DNA of 64,000 bases from Chitinophagaceae bacterium (GCA_013140985.1 JABFRU010000023.1:124001-188000), one strand, 5' to 3'. Counted from the stretch's first letter, positions 1-8,809 are shown. Notes: generated from the letters alone by a model not told the origin. Numbers and translations: made by a program.

Positions 1-329
1 ATTCCTTTCATACCTACATCCGGTTTTACAATAAACGGAAAGGTGAAACCAGCTTCATCTATTTTCTTTTTTACTTCTTCGTAGGGCCAGTCATGCATCA
101 CAAATTTGGTGCGGGGAACCAAATGCGGCGGCAACTGGTCATACATTTCCTTTTTTCCTTCGCCATGAAAACCGCCGAATGTTATGGTGGGATTGGATGA
201 ACTGAAATACCAGATGGACCAGCTGCGGATGCAGTACCATGCCCACACCGGGAAAAGCGGGGAATAGAGTACATAAAAATTCCAGAGTTCCCAGTTCGTT
301 AACCGTTGAAAAATTTTTTTGATCCTCAT
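1..329 (-). CDS. ATP-grasp enzyme, D-Ala-D-Ala ligase-like (5' part only)
   Basis: The first 109 codons of a minus-strand gene that runs off the left edge. Translation starts at the ATG complementary to 327-329 (M-R-I-K-K-I-F-Q). It shows an aromatic-rich, possibly membrane-associated stretch (residues about 15-45), the motif TFGGFHGEGKKEMYD, and then FPFIVKPDVGMKG at the edge, which resembles the beginning of an ATP-grasp nucleotide-binding domain. Bacteroidota proteins with this N-terminus are usually labelled D-alanine-D-alanine ligase-like or simply ATP-grasp; substrate is unknown. The catalytic part is outside the window, so function cannot be confirmed. It is divergent from the next gene, sharing an 86-nt spacer. 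Confidence 0.7.
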   Translation of the reverse strand, partial: MRIKKIFQRLTNWELWNFYVLYSPLFPVWAWYCIRSWSIWYFSSSNPTITFGGFHGEGKKEMYDQLPPHLVPRTKFVMHDWPYEEVKKKIDEAGFTFPFIVKPDVGMKG

Positions 330-359
330 CAGAAATGCTAAGATAAAAGTTACAGCATA

Positions 360-367
360 TAATTTTG
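360..367 (+). promoter_or_regulatory. Putative -7 element TAATTTTG
   Basis: Matches the Bacteroidota -7 consensus TAnnTTTG. It would start transcription about 40 nt before the ATG at 416. No TTTG -33 box is found at the expected spacing, so support is partial. Confidence 0.35.
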
Positions 368-415
368 CAAATTAATATATAAAGGTTTAGATTTAATCCA
401 ACTAATACCATAGAA

Positions 416-934
416 ATGCTTAAACAGTTCTCTCTGTTTTTTACCGTGTTTTGTATGGCAACATCATTTACTGCCTATGCAACTCCGGTAGTCAACCCGG
501 TTGAAAAAATAACTCCGCAACAAATCCTTCTTAAGAAGATAACTGATCTTAAAATAAAAGACCTGCAGAAACTAACAGGCAGAAAGTTTACACTGAAAGA
601 AAAGATCGGTTTTGGAATATTGAAACTTAAGCTAAAGCAACAGCTTAAACATACACCTGCAGATGGATCAAAAAAAGGAGAAACAGCCTTGATCTTCGGC
701 ATTGGATCATTGGCCATACTTTTCCTGGCTACCGTTGTTCCTGGTGCCCTCTTTGCCTCTTTTATAGCAGCTATCATTGCCATCATACTTGGCGGCTCTG
801 CCAGAAAAAAAGATCCTTCTGATAAAAAAGCCAAAACGGCAAAGCTATTGGGATGGATCACTCTGGGATTGATCGCTGCCCTGATGATTGTTATCTTTAT
901 AGCCCTTTCTAATTGGTCGTGGGGATGGGGATAA
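416..934 (+). CDS. Small inner-membrane protein with signal peptide, unknown function
   Basis: 172 residues. Residues 1-22 look like a signal peptide ending near YATP. Residues about 23-80 are lysine-rich and probably helical (repeated K-I-x-D-L and LKLKLKQQLK). Then come two long hydrophobic segments (about 88-125, and 142-166) separated by a charged ARKKDPSDKKAK loop, and the protein ends in NWSWGWG. The architecture recalls small DUF4190-like membrane proteins, but no family can be assigned from the sequence alone. It starts at the ATG at 416, 86 nt from the divergent ATP-grasp gene and 22 nt before the Fe-S protein gene, with which it may be co-transcribed. Confidence 0.75.
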   Translation: MLKQFSLFFTVFCMATSFTAYATPVVNPVEKITPQQILLKKITDLKIKDLQKLTGRKFTLKEKIGFGILKLKLKQQLKHTPADGSKKGETALIFGIGSLAILFLATVVPGALFASFIAAIIAIILGGSARKKDPSDKKAKTAKLLGWITLGLIAALMIVIFIALSNWSWGWG

Positions 935-956
935 ATGATGTGTTTTCACTAATATT

Positions 957-1757
957 GTGGCGGATCAACTATTAACGGATATGCATGTTCCAACCGTAGC
1001 TGAACTGGTTGCCAATGGTCAAAGTCCTGAAGTATTATTCTGGGTAGGTTGCGCCGGCAGTTTTGATCAGCGGGCACAAAAAATAACCAAAGCCTTTGCA
1101 ACGATCTTACATAAAGTTGGTATCAACTATGCCATTTTGGGCAAAGAAGAGATGTGCACCGGCGACCCGGTACGGAGAGCCGGCAATGAATTCATGTTCC
1201 AGATGATGGCGTACCAGAATATTCAAACGCTGAACAATTATGGTATCAAAAAGATAGTAACGGCCTGCCCTCATTGTTTTAATATCATTAAAAATGAATA
1301 TGCTGAGTTAGGCGGAAAGTATGAGGTCATTCATCACACTACATTTTTACAACAACTGATCAATGAAGGAAAAATAAAATTGAAAGAAGGCGGAAGTTTT
1401 AAAGGAAAGAAGATCACCTATCATGACAGTTGCTATCTCGGCCGGGCCAATGATATTTATGAAGCGCCAAGAAAAGTGCTGGAAGCTTTGGATGCAGAGT
1501 TAGTGGAAATGAAACGTTGCCGCAGCAATGGTCTTTGTTGCGGTGCCGGCGGCGCACAGATGTTCAAGGAAGAAGAAAAGGGTACAATAAGAGTGAATGC
1601 AGAACGCAGTAATGAGGCCATTGAAACAGGCAGTAATATTATCGCAGCCGCCTGTCCTTTTTGCAATACGATGCTGACGGATGGAGTAAAGCTGGCGGAG
1701 AAAGAAGAATCCGTTAAAGTGCTGGATATAGCAGAGCTTATTGCGCAGTCGATTTGA
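957..1757 (+). CDS. (Fe-S)-binding protein with two CCG domains (heterodisulfide reductase HdrB/LutA type)
   Basis: 266 residues from a GTG start at 957; an in-frame ATG at 981 would remove eight residues. Two cysteine-rich CCG-type modules are visible: the first has GCAGSFD (about residue 33), EEMCTGD and ACPHC; the second has DSCYLGR, GLCCGAGG and AACPFC. Proteins of this family (PF02754) bind [4Fe-4S] clusters and pass electrons between a dehydrogenase and a quinone or thiol partner. In many Bacteroidota the gene follows a second 4Fe-4S dicluster gene; no such partner lies upstream here, so the redox partner is unknown. Cytoplasmic: no signal peptide or membrane segment is evident. Confidence 0.85.
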   Translation: MADQLLTDMHVPTVAELVANGQSPEVLFWVGCAGSFDQRAQKITKAFATILHKVGINYAILGKEEMCTGDPVRRAGNEFMFQMMAYQNIQTLNNYGIKKIVTACPHCFNIIKNEYAELGGKYEVIHHTTFLQQLINEGKIKLKEGGSFKGKKITYHDSCYLGRANDIYEAPRKVLEALDAELVEMKRCRSNGLCCGAGGAQMFKEEEKGTIRVNAERSNEAIETGSNIIAAACPFCNTMLTDGVKLAEKEESVKVLDIAELIAQSI

Positions 1758-1855
1758 GATAAAAACTAAAAGATAATAACTAATAGTTCTTCAAGTCCGG
1801 AGTTTTCACTTGTAAACGACCCTCACTTTTATCTGTTAGTTTTTATCTATTATCT
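1758..1855. repeat. Intergenic long hairpin with word-repeat arms (AGATAA/ACTAA)
   Basis: The left arm (1758-1786) is built of the short words AGATAA, AAACTAA and ATAACTAA. The right arm (about 1826-1855) carries their reverse complements. The block AGATAAAAACTAA plus a following AGATAA pairs over about 20 bp with one mismatch. It begins directly at the stop of the Fe-S gene. The 3' end contains TACCTTTG (1855-1862), a -7 match only 5 nt before the next ATG, so the following gene could have an almost leaderless transcript. Confidence 0.7.
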
Positions 1856-1866
1856 ACCTTTGCTTC

Positions 1867-2376
1867 ATGAGTTTCGAATACAAACATCTTCTCGACAATA
1901 ATTTTCATCCCGGTTCAAGAGTGTGGGTCTATCAATGCAGCCGTTTATTTTCTTTGAACGAAGCACTGGAAATTGAAGAAATGCTGAATGAATTCACACA
2001 GCAATGGAAAAGTCATGGCACACCGGTAAAAGGAGCTGCTTATTTATTCTTTGGGCAGTTCATTATTTTACTGGCTGATGAAACAGCAACCGGTGTCAGC
2101 GGATGCAGCACTGATAGTTCTGTACGATTGATAAAAGATATTGAGCAAAAATTTGCTGTCAATATGTTTGACAGAACAACACTGGCTTTTATTGTAAAAG
2201 ATAAAGTCCAGTTGCTTCCCCTCTCCCAATTGCAATATGCAGTTGATAATGGTTTCATTGATGCGGATACAGCATACTTTAATAATTTGGTGGAGACAAA
2301 AGATGAATTAGAACGAAAATGGCTGATCCCTTTAAAAAATAGCTGGTTGCAATCAAGAGTTAAAACTCTTTCTTAA
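1867..2376 (+). CDS. Conserved hypothetical protein (Bacteroidota; often mislabelled ABC transporter ATPase)
   Basis: 169 residues, soluble. The N-terminus contains GSRVWVYQCSRLFSLNEALEI; the middle has FFGQFIILLADETATGVSGCSTDSSVRLIK, and the end is charged with many aromatic residues. Close relatives are widespread in Bacteroidota and are frequently annotated as ABC transporter ATPase, but there is no Walker A, Walker B or signature motif here, so that label is not supported. The conserved GCSTDSSV segment is the best candidate functional site. It stands alone between a hairpin repeat and tRNA-Gly. Confidence 0.8.
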   Translation: MSFEYKHLLDNNFHPGSRVWVYQCSRLFSLNEALEIEEMLNEFTQQWKSHGTPVKGAAYLFFGQFIILLADETATGVSGCSTDSSVRLIKDIEQKFAVNMFDRTTLAFIVKDKVQLLPLSQLQYAVDNGFIDADTAYFNNLVETKDELERKWLIPLKNSWLQSRVKTLS

Positions 2377-2383
2377 TGATGTG

Positions 2384-2456
2384 AGCGGCAAAAGGGATTC
2401 GAACCCTCGGCCCTTAGCTTGGGAAGCTAATGCTCTACCAACTGAGCTACTGCCGC
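2384..2456 (-). tRNA. tRNA-Gly (anticodon CCC)
   Basis: A full 73-nt cloverleaf on the minus strand. Acceptor GCGGCA pairs with TGCCGC, the D arm contains AGCTCAGTTGGTAGAGC, the anticodon stem is TTAGC/GCTAA with loop TTCCCAA (anticodon CCC), and the T arm contains GGTTCGAATCC. The 3' CCA is not encoded. Confidence 0.96.
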
Positions 2457-2514
2457 TTTTGTCTTTCTAATTTACGAAAGTGGCTTTGACTCCAAAATTT
2501 TATTTGTAAATCAA

Positions 2515-4917
2515 TTATTTCTTAACAGGTGCCGGCGTTTTCTTTTTCGCCGTCTTGGTAAAATTATACCCCACACTCAACCGGAAATTCCTTGTCTGTG
2601 CAGTACTGAAACTTTGCAATGTAAAGTTCGTTCCGTAAGTAAAATTCTTTGTTTCCTGCAGGAATGGATCAATGATATTAAGCGTTACAATTAATTTTTT
2701 ATCGAGGAATTTTCTTTGAACACCAACATTCATGCTCCAGTTCCAGCGGGCAAATCCCTGTGGGTTGGCAAAACGATTGAATGTAAAACTACCGGTGAAA
2801 TTCAACACATCTTTTGGCGTATAGGTTGAATTCATATTGGAAGTAAAAGATCCGCCATTGCGATAACGGTTCACTGTTTTATCAAAATCGCTGTACACAT
2901 TATAAGTATAACTGGCGCTGAGATTTACTTTTATTTTCTTGTTGATGGTTACTCCGCCCCATGTGCTCATCTCGTATTCTTTGCGGCCGCTGATATTCTC
3001 CCAGGTGATCTGCGTTTTTTCTCCCGGTATCAATGTCCGCACCGGGCTGAAGATATCTTCAACGATATTATACCCTAAGCCAAGATTCACATAGTACAAC
3101 TGTTTTGTTCTTCCTATTACAAAATCGAAATTATGCGCTGTAGATGCCATTAATTTTTCATTACCGAAACGAACATTGTAAGGATCGCCAAAATCAATGG
3201 TCGGGTTTAACTCATTGATACCCGGGCGGCGAATACTGCGGCGGTATGCAAGAGTAAGGTTCAGTTTATCTTTCCAGCTTCTGTTGATATTCGCAAATGG
3301 CAACGCTGTCCAGTAATTATTCTTTGCGTCACGGTTGTCTTTATATAATTCAAAAAAAACAGCAGTGTTCTCAACAGAAATACCAGCCGTGACACTGAAA
3401 TTCTCTTTGATCAATTGTCTTACAGACCCACGGAAATTGGTAATGCCCTGGTGAAAACGGAAGTGATTGCTCAACAGATCCGATTTCTGGAAAACTTCTT
3501 CCGGCTTTTTCAGGTAACTCGCATCCACTTCAATATGACTGTTGCTGCGATTATAAAATGTTCCGAAAGACAGGAATGTTTTTTTATTCGGCAATGGCTT
3601 ATCATAGTTGACCCTGATACTATAACCATTGCTTTTATTGTCGGTAAATTGTTTTTGGGTAGAATCAAGTCCATTAAAAGAATGATCGGGATTGAAATAC
3701 TGCTGGTAAAAATTTCTCAGGCTTGTGTTGAATGAAAAATTAGCGCCGGTAATGATCTTCAACGACTCTCCTGCCACTTTCCCTTTCCTTGTATAAGATA
3801 AATTGAGATTGGGGCTGTAACTATCGCCTTCGCTGCGGATCGTTCTTTCACTTAACCTGTAAATATCCCCGAAACGATCGATATTGGTGTACTCTGTAGT
3901 ATTGCGGTTCCAGTAATCGTTCTGGTTATACTGCAAAACAAAATTCAATGATTGCCTTTTATCAATATCATAATCCATGTTCAACCTGAAATTCGGTCTT
4001 GCATTTTCATTATTGTACCTGCTTTTGGTATTGAAAAAATTAGAAGAGTCTGTATAAAAATTATTTCTTTCAGAATGGCTGCTGCCCTGTAAATAATTAT
4101 ATCCTGCGCCTGCATTGATACTTAATGCAAATCCTTGTTTACGATAACTGAAATTGCCGCTGATGCCAAAATCTCCTCTTGTGCCTGCAGATATATTTAA
4201 CCTGCCGCTTCTTCCTACTTTTCCTTTTTTAGTTACAATATTGATAACACCGCCCTGTTCATTGGCATATTGAGGCGGCGGATTCGTCATCACTTCTATT
4301 TTTTCAATAGAACTGCCTGGCAAAGATTCTAACAGGTCCTGTAATTGCTGAAGATTCAGTTCAACCGGTTTATCATCAATTAATATCTTGGGCTCTTTTC
4401 CTCTTACTGTTATTTTTCCATTCGGATCTTTTGAAACTAATGGGACATTATTCAACAGATCACTTGCATTACTTCCGGCCGCCAGTGCAGATTCTCCGGC
4501 ATTGAAAGTGATATTGCCGTCTTTGGATTGTATCAATGGCTTTTCTGCATACACAATTATTTCATCAAGGTTCTCTGTACTTTTTGGTTTTAATGTGATG
4601 TCAGACAGATTAAAATCATATCGTTCTGTTCTGAAATTGATGCTGTCAAGGGTCAGCACCTGCATACCTACATAACTGATACGAAGCTTATAATAACCAA
4701 AGCCGATATTGCTGAAAGCAAAATCACCGTCTTTACCGGTTCGCTTTGCTTCTTTATTTAATGTGTCTTTTAACGGGATAAGTTCAACGGTCGCATCCTG
4801 CAGCGCCTTTTTCTTATCATCCATCACATTACCGGCAAGGATACCTGGATTGCTGCCCTGGGAAAAGCAATTCAGCATAAATAAGAAAAATGATATAACA
4901 AGAGTCAGCTTCTTCAA
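2515..4917 (-). CDS. TonB-dependent receptor-like outer-membrane beta-barrel protein
   Basis: 800 residues; signal peptide 1-19 (cut near CFSQ). A carboxypeptidase-regulatory-like beta-sandwich lies at about 25-105 (LAGNVMDDKKKALQDATVEL), followed by a plug domain at about 120-235 (ASDLLNNVPLVSKDPNGKITVRGKEPKILIDDKPVEL, here given as two motifs in sequence: ASDLLNNVPLV and RGKEPKILIDDKP) and an OMP_b-brl_3 type barrel to the C-terminus. A lysine-rich tail (KKKTPAPVKK) follows the last strand. The start is TTG in the context TTGAAGAAGCTG; no in-frame ATG fits. A -7 match lies just upstream. No SusD partner gene is adjacent, so the ligand is unknown; this is probably a stand-alone receptor rather than a glycan utilisation locus. 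Confidence 0.9.
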   Translation of the reverse strand: MKKLTLVISFFLFMLNCFSQGSNPGILAGNVMDDKKKALQDATVELIPLKDTLNKEAKRTGKDGDFAFSNIGFGYYKLRISYVGMQVLTLDSINFRTERYDFNLSDITLKPKSTENLDEIIVYAEKPLIQSKDGNITFNAGESALAAGSNASDLLNNVPLVSKDPNGKITVRGKEPKILIDDKPVELNLQQLQDLLESLPGSSIEKIEVMTNPPPQYANEQGGVINIVTKKGKVGRSGRLNISAGTRGDFGISGNFSYRKQGFALSINAGAGYNYLQGSSHSERNNFYTDSSNFFNTKSRYNNENARPNFRLNMDYDIDKRQSLNFVLQYNQNDYWNRNTTEYTNIDRFGDIYRLSERTIRSEGDSYSPNLNLSYTRKGKVAGESLKIITGANFSFNTSLRNFYQQYFNPDHSFNGLDSTQKQFTDNKSNGYSIRVNYDKPLPNKKTFLSFGTFYNRSNSHIEVDASYLKKPEEVFQKSDLLSNHFRFHQGITNFRGSVRQLIKENFSVTAGISVENTAVFFELYKDNRDAKNNYWTALPFANINRSWKDKLNLTLAYRRSIRRPGINELNPTIDFGDPYNVRFGNEKLMASTAHNFDFVIGRTKQLYYVNLGLGYNIVEDIFSPVRTLIPGEKTQITWENISGRKEYEMSTWGGVTINKKIKVNLSASYTYNVYSDFDKTVNRYRNGGSFTSNMNSTYTPKDVLNFTGSFTFNRFANPQGFARWNWSMNVGVQRKFLDKKLIVTLNIIDPFLQETKNFTYGTNFTLQSFSTAQTRNFRLSVGYNFTKTAKKKTPAPVKK

Positions 4918-4934
4918 ATCACAACTTTAGACGG

Positions 4935-4942
4935 CAAAAATA
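4935..4942 (-). promoter_or_regulatory. Putative -7 element TATTTTTG for the receptor gene
   Basis: Matches TAnnTTTG on the minus strand, placing a start about 10 nt before the TTG codon at 4917. No good -33 box is seen. Confidence 0.4.
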
Positions 4943-5022
4943 CTTCATCCTTGCCTGAATCGGGATGAAAAAAAATCAATCTGCAACGAAATGGATAAGC
5001 GATCGCAGCTATTGATAAATGT

Positions 5023-5047
5023 CACAGTTACATTTCGAATAACTGTG
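5023..5047. promoter_or_regulatory. Inverted repeat CACAGTTA-N9-TAACTGTG
   Basis: A perfect 8-bp inverted repeat in the divergent spacer between the receptor (minus) and the TPR/beta-barrel gene (plus), 47 nt before the latter's ATG. It could be an operator or a leader hairpin; no regulator gene is adjacent. Confidence 0.35.
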
Positions 5048-5093
5048 GTTACACAATACGTAGCCTTCGAATATTCATTTAAAAAATACGGCC

Positions 5094-6329
5094 ATGTATA
5101 GTAAACCAGTTATCATCCTGCTTTTTTGTTTGACCACAATCAATTCCACTGCGCAAAATAACCTTGCCGCAGCAGCATCACTGGCCCGTGAGGGAAAGTT
5201 CAATGAGGCAATAAAAGCCTACTCGGAAATATTGATTAGCGATCAAACCCACATAGCTGCCAGGCTGGGACGGGGTTTTACCTACTCATGGAAGCATGAC
5301 TTTGTAAATGCGAGAGCCGATTTTAATACAGTTCTTGTGGCAGACCCTGCTAATACTGAAGCACAAAAAGGCCTTGCCTACACTGACTTGTGGAGCGGTG
5401 ACTATAAAAACGCCATCCGGTCTTTTGATAAACTGATTGAAATATCCCCGGGTGTAAAGGAGTATTATATTGCCCGGGGTCAAGCGCAAATGAACGATGG
5501 TTTGCTCAAAGATGCCAGGCTATCATTTCAAAAAGCTGAACAACTTGCCCCCAACGATGCTGAGTCCAAACAACTGCTTACTGCTGTAAAAACTAAACCC
5601 ACCATTCTTGATGTTGATATTATCGGCGGGCTATCATCAGCAGATGGAATATCAAAAACCGGCTTACGTTATGTGCAGGTAAGCTCACAGGTTTCCAAAC
5701 AACTTCAGCTTGCTGCAAAATATGACAACAGTTTATCGATGGATAACCTGGGACTCATTACAATAAATAAATCAATACCCTATTATGCCGGATCGCTTTT
5801 TTATAAATGGTCTAACAAAACAGCCAGCAAAATTGAAGGAGGGTTCAGAAACTTTTCAGATGCAAAGGCTGGTGAAGCATCTTCTGAATCACAGTTTACG
5901 CTGGAACAAATTTTTTTCTTGAAAAAAGGAAGATCCCTGAAAGCCGGTGCAGCATTTATTTCTCCTGATGCCGGATCAGGCGCATCACTTTTTTTTGCCG
6001 GATATCATCAGCCGGTAAGCAAAAAAACTGCAGCGGGTATTACCTGGTTCTATGCCGGCAGGAATGTATTCAACACAACAGAAAACCGGTTTCTACTTGA
6101 TGCAGATTTTTATCTCAGTAAAGGCAATATGCTGAATGCTGGCTTTTATTATGGAAGATCCAATAGTGACAATAGATTGTTTGAAGGGAATACCTATGGG
6201 GGGTTTTTGAAAGCCTTTTTTCCTGTTTCAAATTCTGTGGGTATTCATCTTGGCATATCTGCCGAAAACAATTTTATCCAAAACCTGTTTAATGCCAATG
6301 CCGGCGTCCGCTTCAGGCTTGAAAAATAA
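5094..6329 (+). CDS. TPR protein fused to C-terminal outer-membrane beta-barrel (YaiO/PgaA-like)
   Basis: 411 residues; signal peptide 1-20 (cut near NSTAQ). Residues about 22-165 form four TPR-like helical pairs (ASLAREGKFNEAIKAYSEIL; ARADFNTVLVADPANTEAQ; AIRSFDKLIEISPG; ARLSFQKAEQLAPND). From about 172 to the end, alternating aromatic/polar segments (RYVQVSSQVSKQLQLAAKYD, GGFLKAFFPVSNSVGIHLGI) end in ANAGVRFRLEK, as in an outer-membrane barrel. This layout, with the glycosyltransferase 7 nt downstream, matches periplasmic-scaffold plus outer-membrane-port proteins of synthase-dependent exopolysaccharide systems. Its role as the exit channel is inferred. Confidence 0.8.
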   Translation: MYSKPVIILLFCLTTINSTAQNNLAAAASLAREGKFNEAIKAYSEILISDQTHIAARLGRGFTYSWKHDFVNARADFNTVLVADPANTEAQKGLAYTDLWSGDYKNAIRSFDKLIEISPGVKEYYIARGQAQMNDGLLKDARLSFQKAEQLAPNDAESKQLLTAVKTKPTILDVDIIGGLSSADGISKTGLRYVQVSSQVSKQLQLAAKYDNSLSMDNLGLITINKSIPYYAGSLFYKWSNKTASKIEGGFRNFSDAKAGEASSESQFTLEQIFFLKKGRSLKAGAAFISPDAGSGASLFFAGYHQPVSKKTAAGITWFYAGRNVFNTTENRFLLDADFYLSKGNMLNAGFYYGRSNSDNRLFEGNTYGGFLKAFFPVSNSVGIHLGISAENNFIQNLFNANAGVRFRLEK

Positions 6330-6336
6330 TTACAAC

Positions 6337-8196
6337 ATGAGAAATTTTTTAAGCCTTCGGGCTACCATACCTGTCCCGCATAACGAAAAACTGCTCAGGC
6401 ACTCAAAAAAAATTTCGATCAGCGAAAACCCGGTGAAAGTGCAGCGGCCGAAAGCAAGCATGTATGCCTTCATTTTTTTGACATGGGTTGCAGCCCTCAT
6501 CTGGTTTGAACCAAGGTTGATTCAACTGCTCAGCATTGCGACCAATCCGCTTGAGTACTTCTCCCTGATCGTTTTTATAATATTTATTGATTTCGCATGG
6601 TTGTATGGTATTTATAATATAGGCATAGTGGCATTTGCCATCCACTATAAAATAGCAAGAAAGAAAGGAGGAACAATGCCTGTGCCTGTAATCACTTCTT
6701 TTCCTCCTGTTGCAATTCTTTACACAACCTGCAATGATTTTGTAGAAGCCAGCGCAATATCCTGCCTGCAACAGGATTACCCAAACTATAAACTTTACCT
6801 GTTGGATGACAGCACCGACCAGGCATATAAAAAAATGGTTGATGAGTTTGCCGCGCAGGACAAAGAAAGAATAGTAGTGGTAAGAAGACCTGACCGAAAG
6901 GCATTCAAAGCAGGTAATCTGAATTATGCGCTCACAAATATCGCAAACAACGAAAAATATTTTGCTATTGCAGATGCAGATGAAATCTTGCCCTCAAATT
7001 TTTTGCGCAGGCTGGTGCCAGTAATGGAAGCTGATCCAAAATGCGGTTTTGTTCAGGCCAATCATGAAGCCAATCCAAATACTGCTACCCGCATACAGCA
7101 GGATATGGGTGTAGGCATCAATACTCATTGGAAATGGCACCAGCCTTTGCGCAACCAATATGGCTTTGTTATGTTCCTCGGTCACGGGGCATTGCTGAGA
7201 TATGACTGCTGGAAAATGATCGGAGGCTTTCCTGATATTGTAAGTGAGGACCTGGGATATGCAATTGCCGTAAGAGAAAAAGGATACCGTGGCCGTTTTG
7301 AAGAAGATGTAACCTGCTATGAGGATTTTCCTGATACAGTCCGCTCCTTCCGCATCCGCCACATGAAGTGGACAAGGGGAACCTGTGAATTTTTGCACAA
7401 GAAAATGTGGTGGTTGCTGAAAGCCAAAAATATAAGCTGGGTGGAAAAAGCTGATATACTCTTCCCTACGCTCAATTTACCACTGACCCTTGTCTTCTTT
7501 TTGTTCATGATTAACTCCAATCTGCTGATGCCTGCATTATTCGGACATAACAGGGAAATGACATGGGTTATTTCAGGCAGCGAGTGGGTGATCCCGGTTA
7601 CCGAACTTGATGGAGGTTTTTCAATAATTTATTCCTGGGATTTTTTCCTCATCACCCTACTCACTTTCTTCTCCCCGGTATTATGCTTTATCATCGCCAT
7701 GCGAAAAACTCCACTAAAATTGATTCGCTTCCTGAGTTTCAGTACGGCACTGTATGCTGCACTAAGTATTCTTTCATCCATTGGGGTGATAGCTTACCTG
7801 CTTTCAGGAAAAGCAATATTCCTGGTCACTGGTGACAAAAAACAACAGGCTGAAAAGTATATTGGCCTGAGAAAAAATTTCTTTGCCTCTATAAAGGACA
7901 AATACCGGCAGTTGATTAACAAAAGCCATCCCGACTCATATATTGTTCAAACTCTTGAAGTAGTGTTGGGCGTCATTTTCCTGATAGCCGGCCTTAAAAC
8001 GATGCAGATTTCCTTTTTCGGATTATGTTTCGCTTTCATGCTTTTGCCAGTGCTTCACTATTTCGGATGGGATAAAAGGATAAGCCGGGTTCTGGTACAC
8101 ATACCTTTTTTGCTCATACTTCTTGGTGTGCTTATCAGCGGTCTGAGCATTTTTGGGATGCAGTCTGTTTTTTTTGGATATGGGTTTCATTTCTGA
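6337..8196 (+). CDS. Family 2 membrane glycosyltransferase (cellulose synthase-like processive synthase)
   Basis: 619 residues from ATG 6337; the longer reading from 6250 would overlap the previous gene by 80 nt and is unlikely. Two N-terminal membrane segments (about 42-61, 74-101) precede a GT-A domain with LLDDS (157-159), DAD (213-215) and SED (304-305), then about five membrane segments. The family product-binding motif QxxRW is replaced by RHMKW (341-345). Such enzymes polymerise a UDP- or GDP-sugar and extrude the chain through their membrane domain. With the TPR/beta-barrel gene 7 nt upstream it forms a likely synthase/exporter pair. No PilZ domain is visible, and the polymer is unknown. 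Confidence 0.88.
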   Translation: MRNFLSLRATIPVPHNEKLLRHSKKISISENPVKVQRPKASMYAFIFLTWVAALIWFEPRLIQLLSIATNPLEYFSLIVFIIFIDFAWLYGIYNIGIVAFAIHYKIARKKGGTMPVPVITSFPPVAILYTTCNDFVEASAISCLQQDYPNYKLYLLDDSTDQAYKKMVDEFAAQDKERIVVVRRPDRKAFKAGNLNYALTNIANNEKYFAIADADEILPSNFLRRLVPVMEADPKCGFVQANHEANPNTATRIQQDMGVGINTHWKWHQPLRNQYGFVMFLGHGALLRYDCWKMIGGFPDIVSEDLGYAIAVREKGYRGRFEEDVTCYEDFPDTVRSFRIRHMKWTRGTCEFLHKKMWWLLKAKNISWVEKADILFPTLNLPLTLVFFLFMINSNLLMPALFGHNREMTWVISGSEWVIPVTELDGGFSIIYSWDFFLITLLTFFSPVLCFIIAMRKTPLKLIRFLSFSTALYAALSILSSIGVIAYLLSGKAIFLVTGDKKQQAEKYIGLRKNFFASIKDKYRQLINKSHPDSYIVQTLEVVLGVIFLIAGLKTMQISFFGLCFAFMLLPVLHYFGWDKRISRVLVHIPFLLILLGVLISGLSIFGMQSVFFGYGFHF

Positions 8197-8316
8197 TTAT
8201 CCATTCATATTTTTGGTATCCCAGCCCGCAATAAAAGTTTATTCGTAATTTCATAGCAGCCGCAAAAACTTGCAGCTCATCTTTAAAACAGTCTGCATAA
8301 TAGTAATCACTTATCA

Positions 8317-8808
8317 ATGAAATTTACCAACAGTAAGAAGATACTTGCGTTGTTAAGCTTTGTAACGCTGATCACCGCTTTTGTTTTATACAGGGCAGGT
8401 GTTTTTGATAAATATTTAACCAGCAATTCTTATTCTATACAATCAAGCCCGAATGGCGGAGCACTGAATAACAAAACAGACACATTGCCCCCAAAAAAAG
8501 ATACGACTAAAAAGACACCAATAATGTTTAGCGGCTCAAAATCCGGCCCTATCGTTACATCTGAAGATTTCAAGGCAATACTTACAGATAGTACACTGCG
8601 TTTGGATTCATTGCAGCGCAAAAAGATCGACTCGATCATGAGATCACAGAAAAAAATACCAGTTATAATGCCCAGTTCTAAATCGGGTCCTGTTTTTACT
8701 CCGGAAAAAACTAAAGACAATGAGTTGGTCAGGCTAATAAAATTATACCAGGGTGATTCAGCCGGCTTGCGGAGAGCATTGGAAAGATATTTCATCGGAA
8801 GAAACTGA
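8317..8808 (+). CDS. Single-pass secreted or membrane protein with repeated SKSGP motif, unknown function
   Basis: 163 residues: one N-terminal hydrophobic segment (about 9-26), a Ser/Thr/Lys/Pro-rich linker, then two copies of a short motif, IMFSGSKSGPIVTSE (about 69-83) and IMPSSKSGPVFTPE (about 117-130). The two copies differ strongly at DNA level, so the peptide motif seems to be conserved by selection. The C-terminus is a charged helix (LIKLYQGDSAGLRRALERY). One base separates its TGA from the ATG of the hydroxylase gene, so the two are almost certainly one transcript. No known family was recognised. Confidence 0.75.
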   Translation: MKFTNSKKILALLSFVTLITAFVLYRAGVFDKYLTSNSYSIQSSPNGGALNNKTDTLPPKKDTTKKTPIMFSGSKSGPIVTSEDFKAILTDSTLRLDSLQRKKIDSIMRSQKKIPVIMPSSKSGPVFTPEKTKDNELVRLIKLYQGDSAGLRRALERYFIGRN

Positions 8809-8809
8809 T

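Noticed and set aside
139-411. 90-codon minus-strand frame at the left edge
   Set aside because: It is a different frame over the true ATP-grasp gene start, which gives sensible ATP-grasp-like sequence to the edge.
1867-2376. ABC transporter ATPase label for this gene
   Set aside because: No Walker A, signature or Walker B motif is present; treated as conserved hypothetical.
4999-5006. GCGATCGC octamer
   Set aside because: A single occurrence; no array or other support for a functional site.
6250-6336. 29-codon N-terminal extension of the glycosyltransferase
   Set aside because: It would overlap the TPR/beta-barrel gene by 80 nt, and a clean ATG lies 7 nt after that gene.
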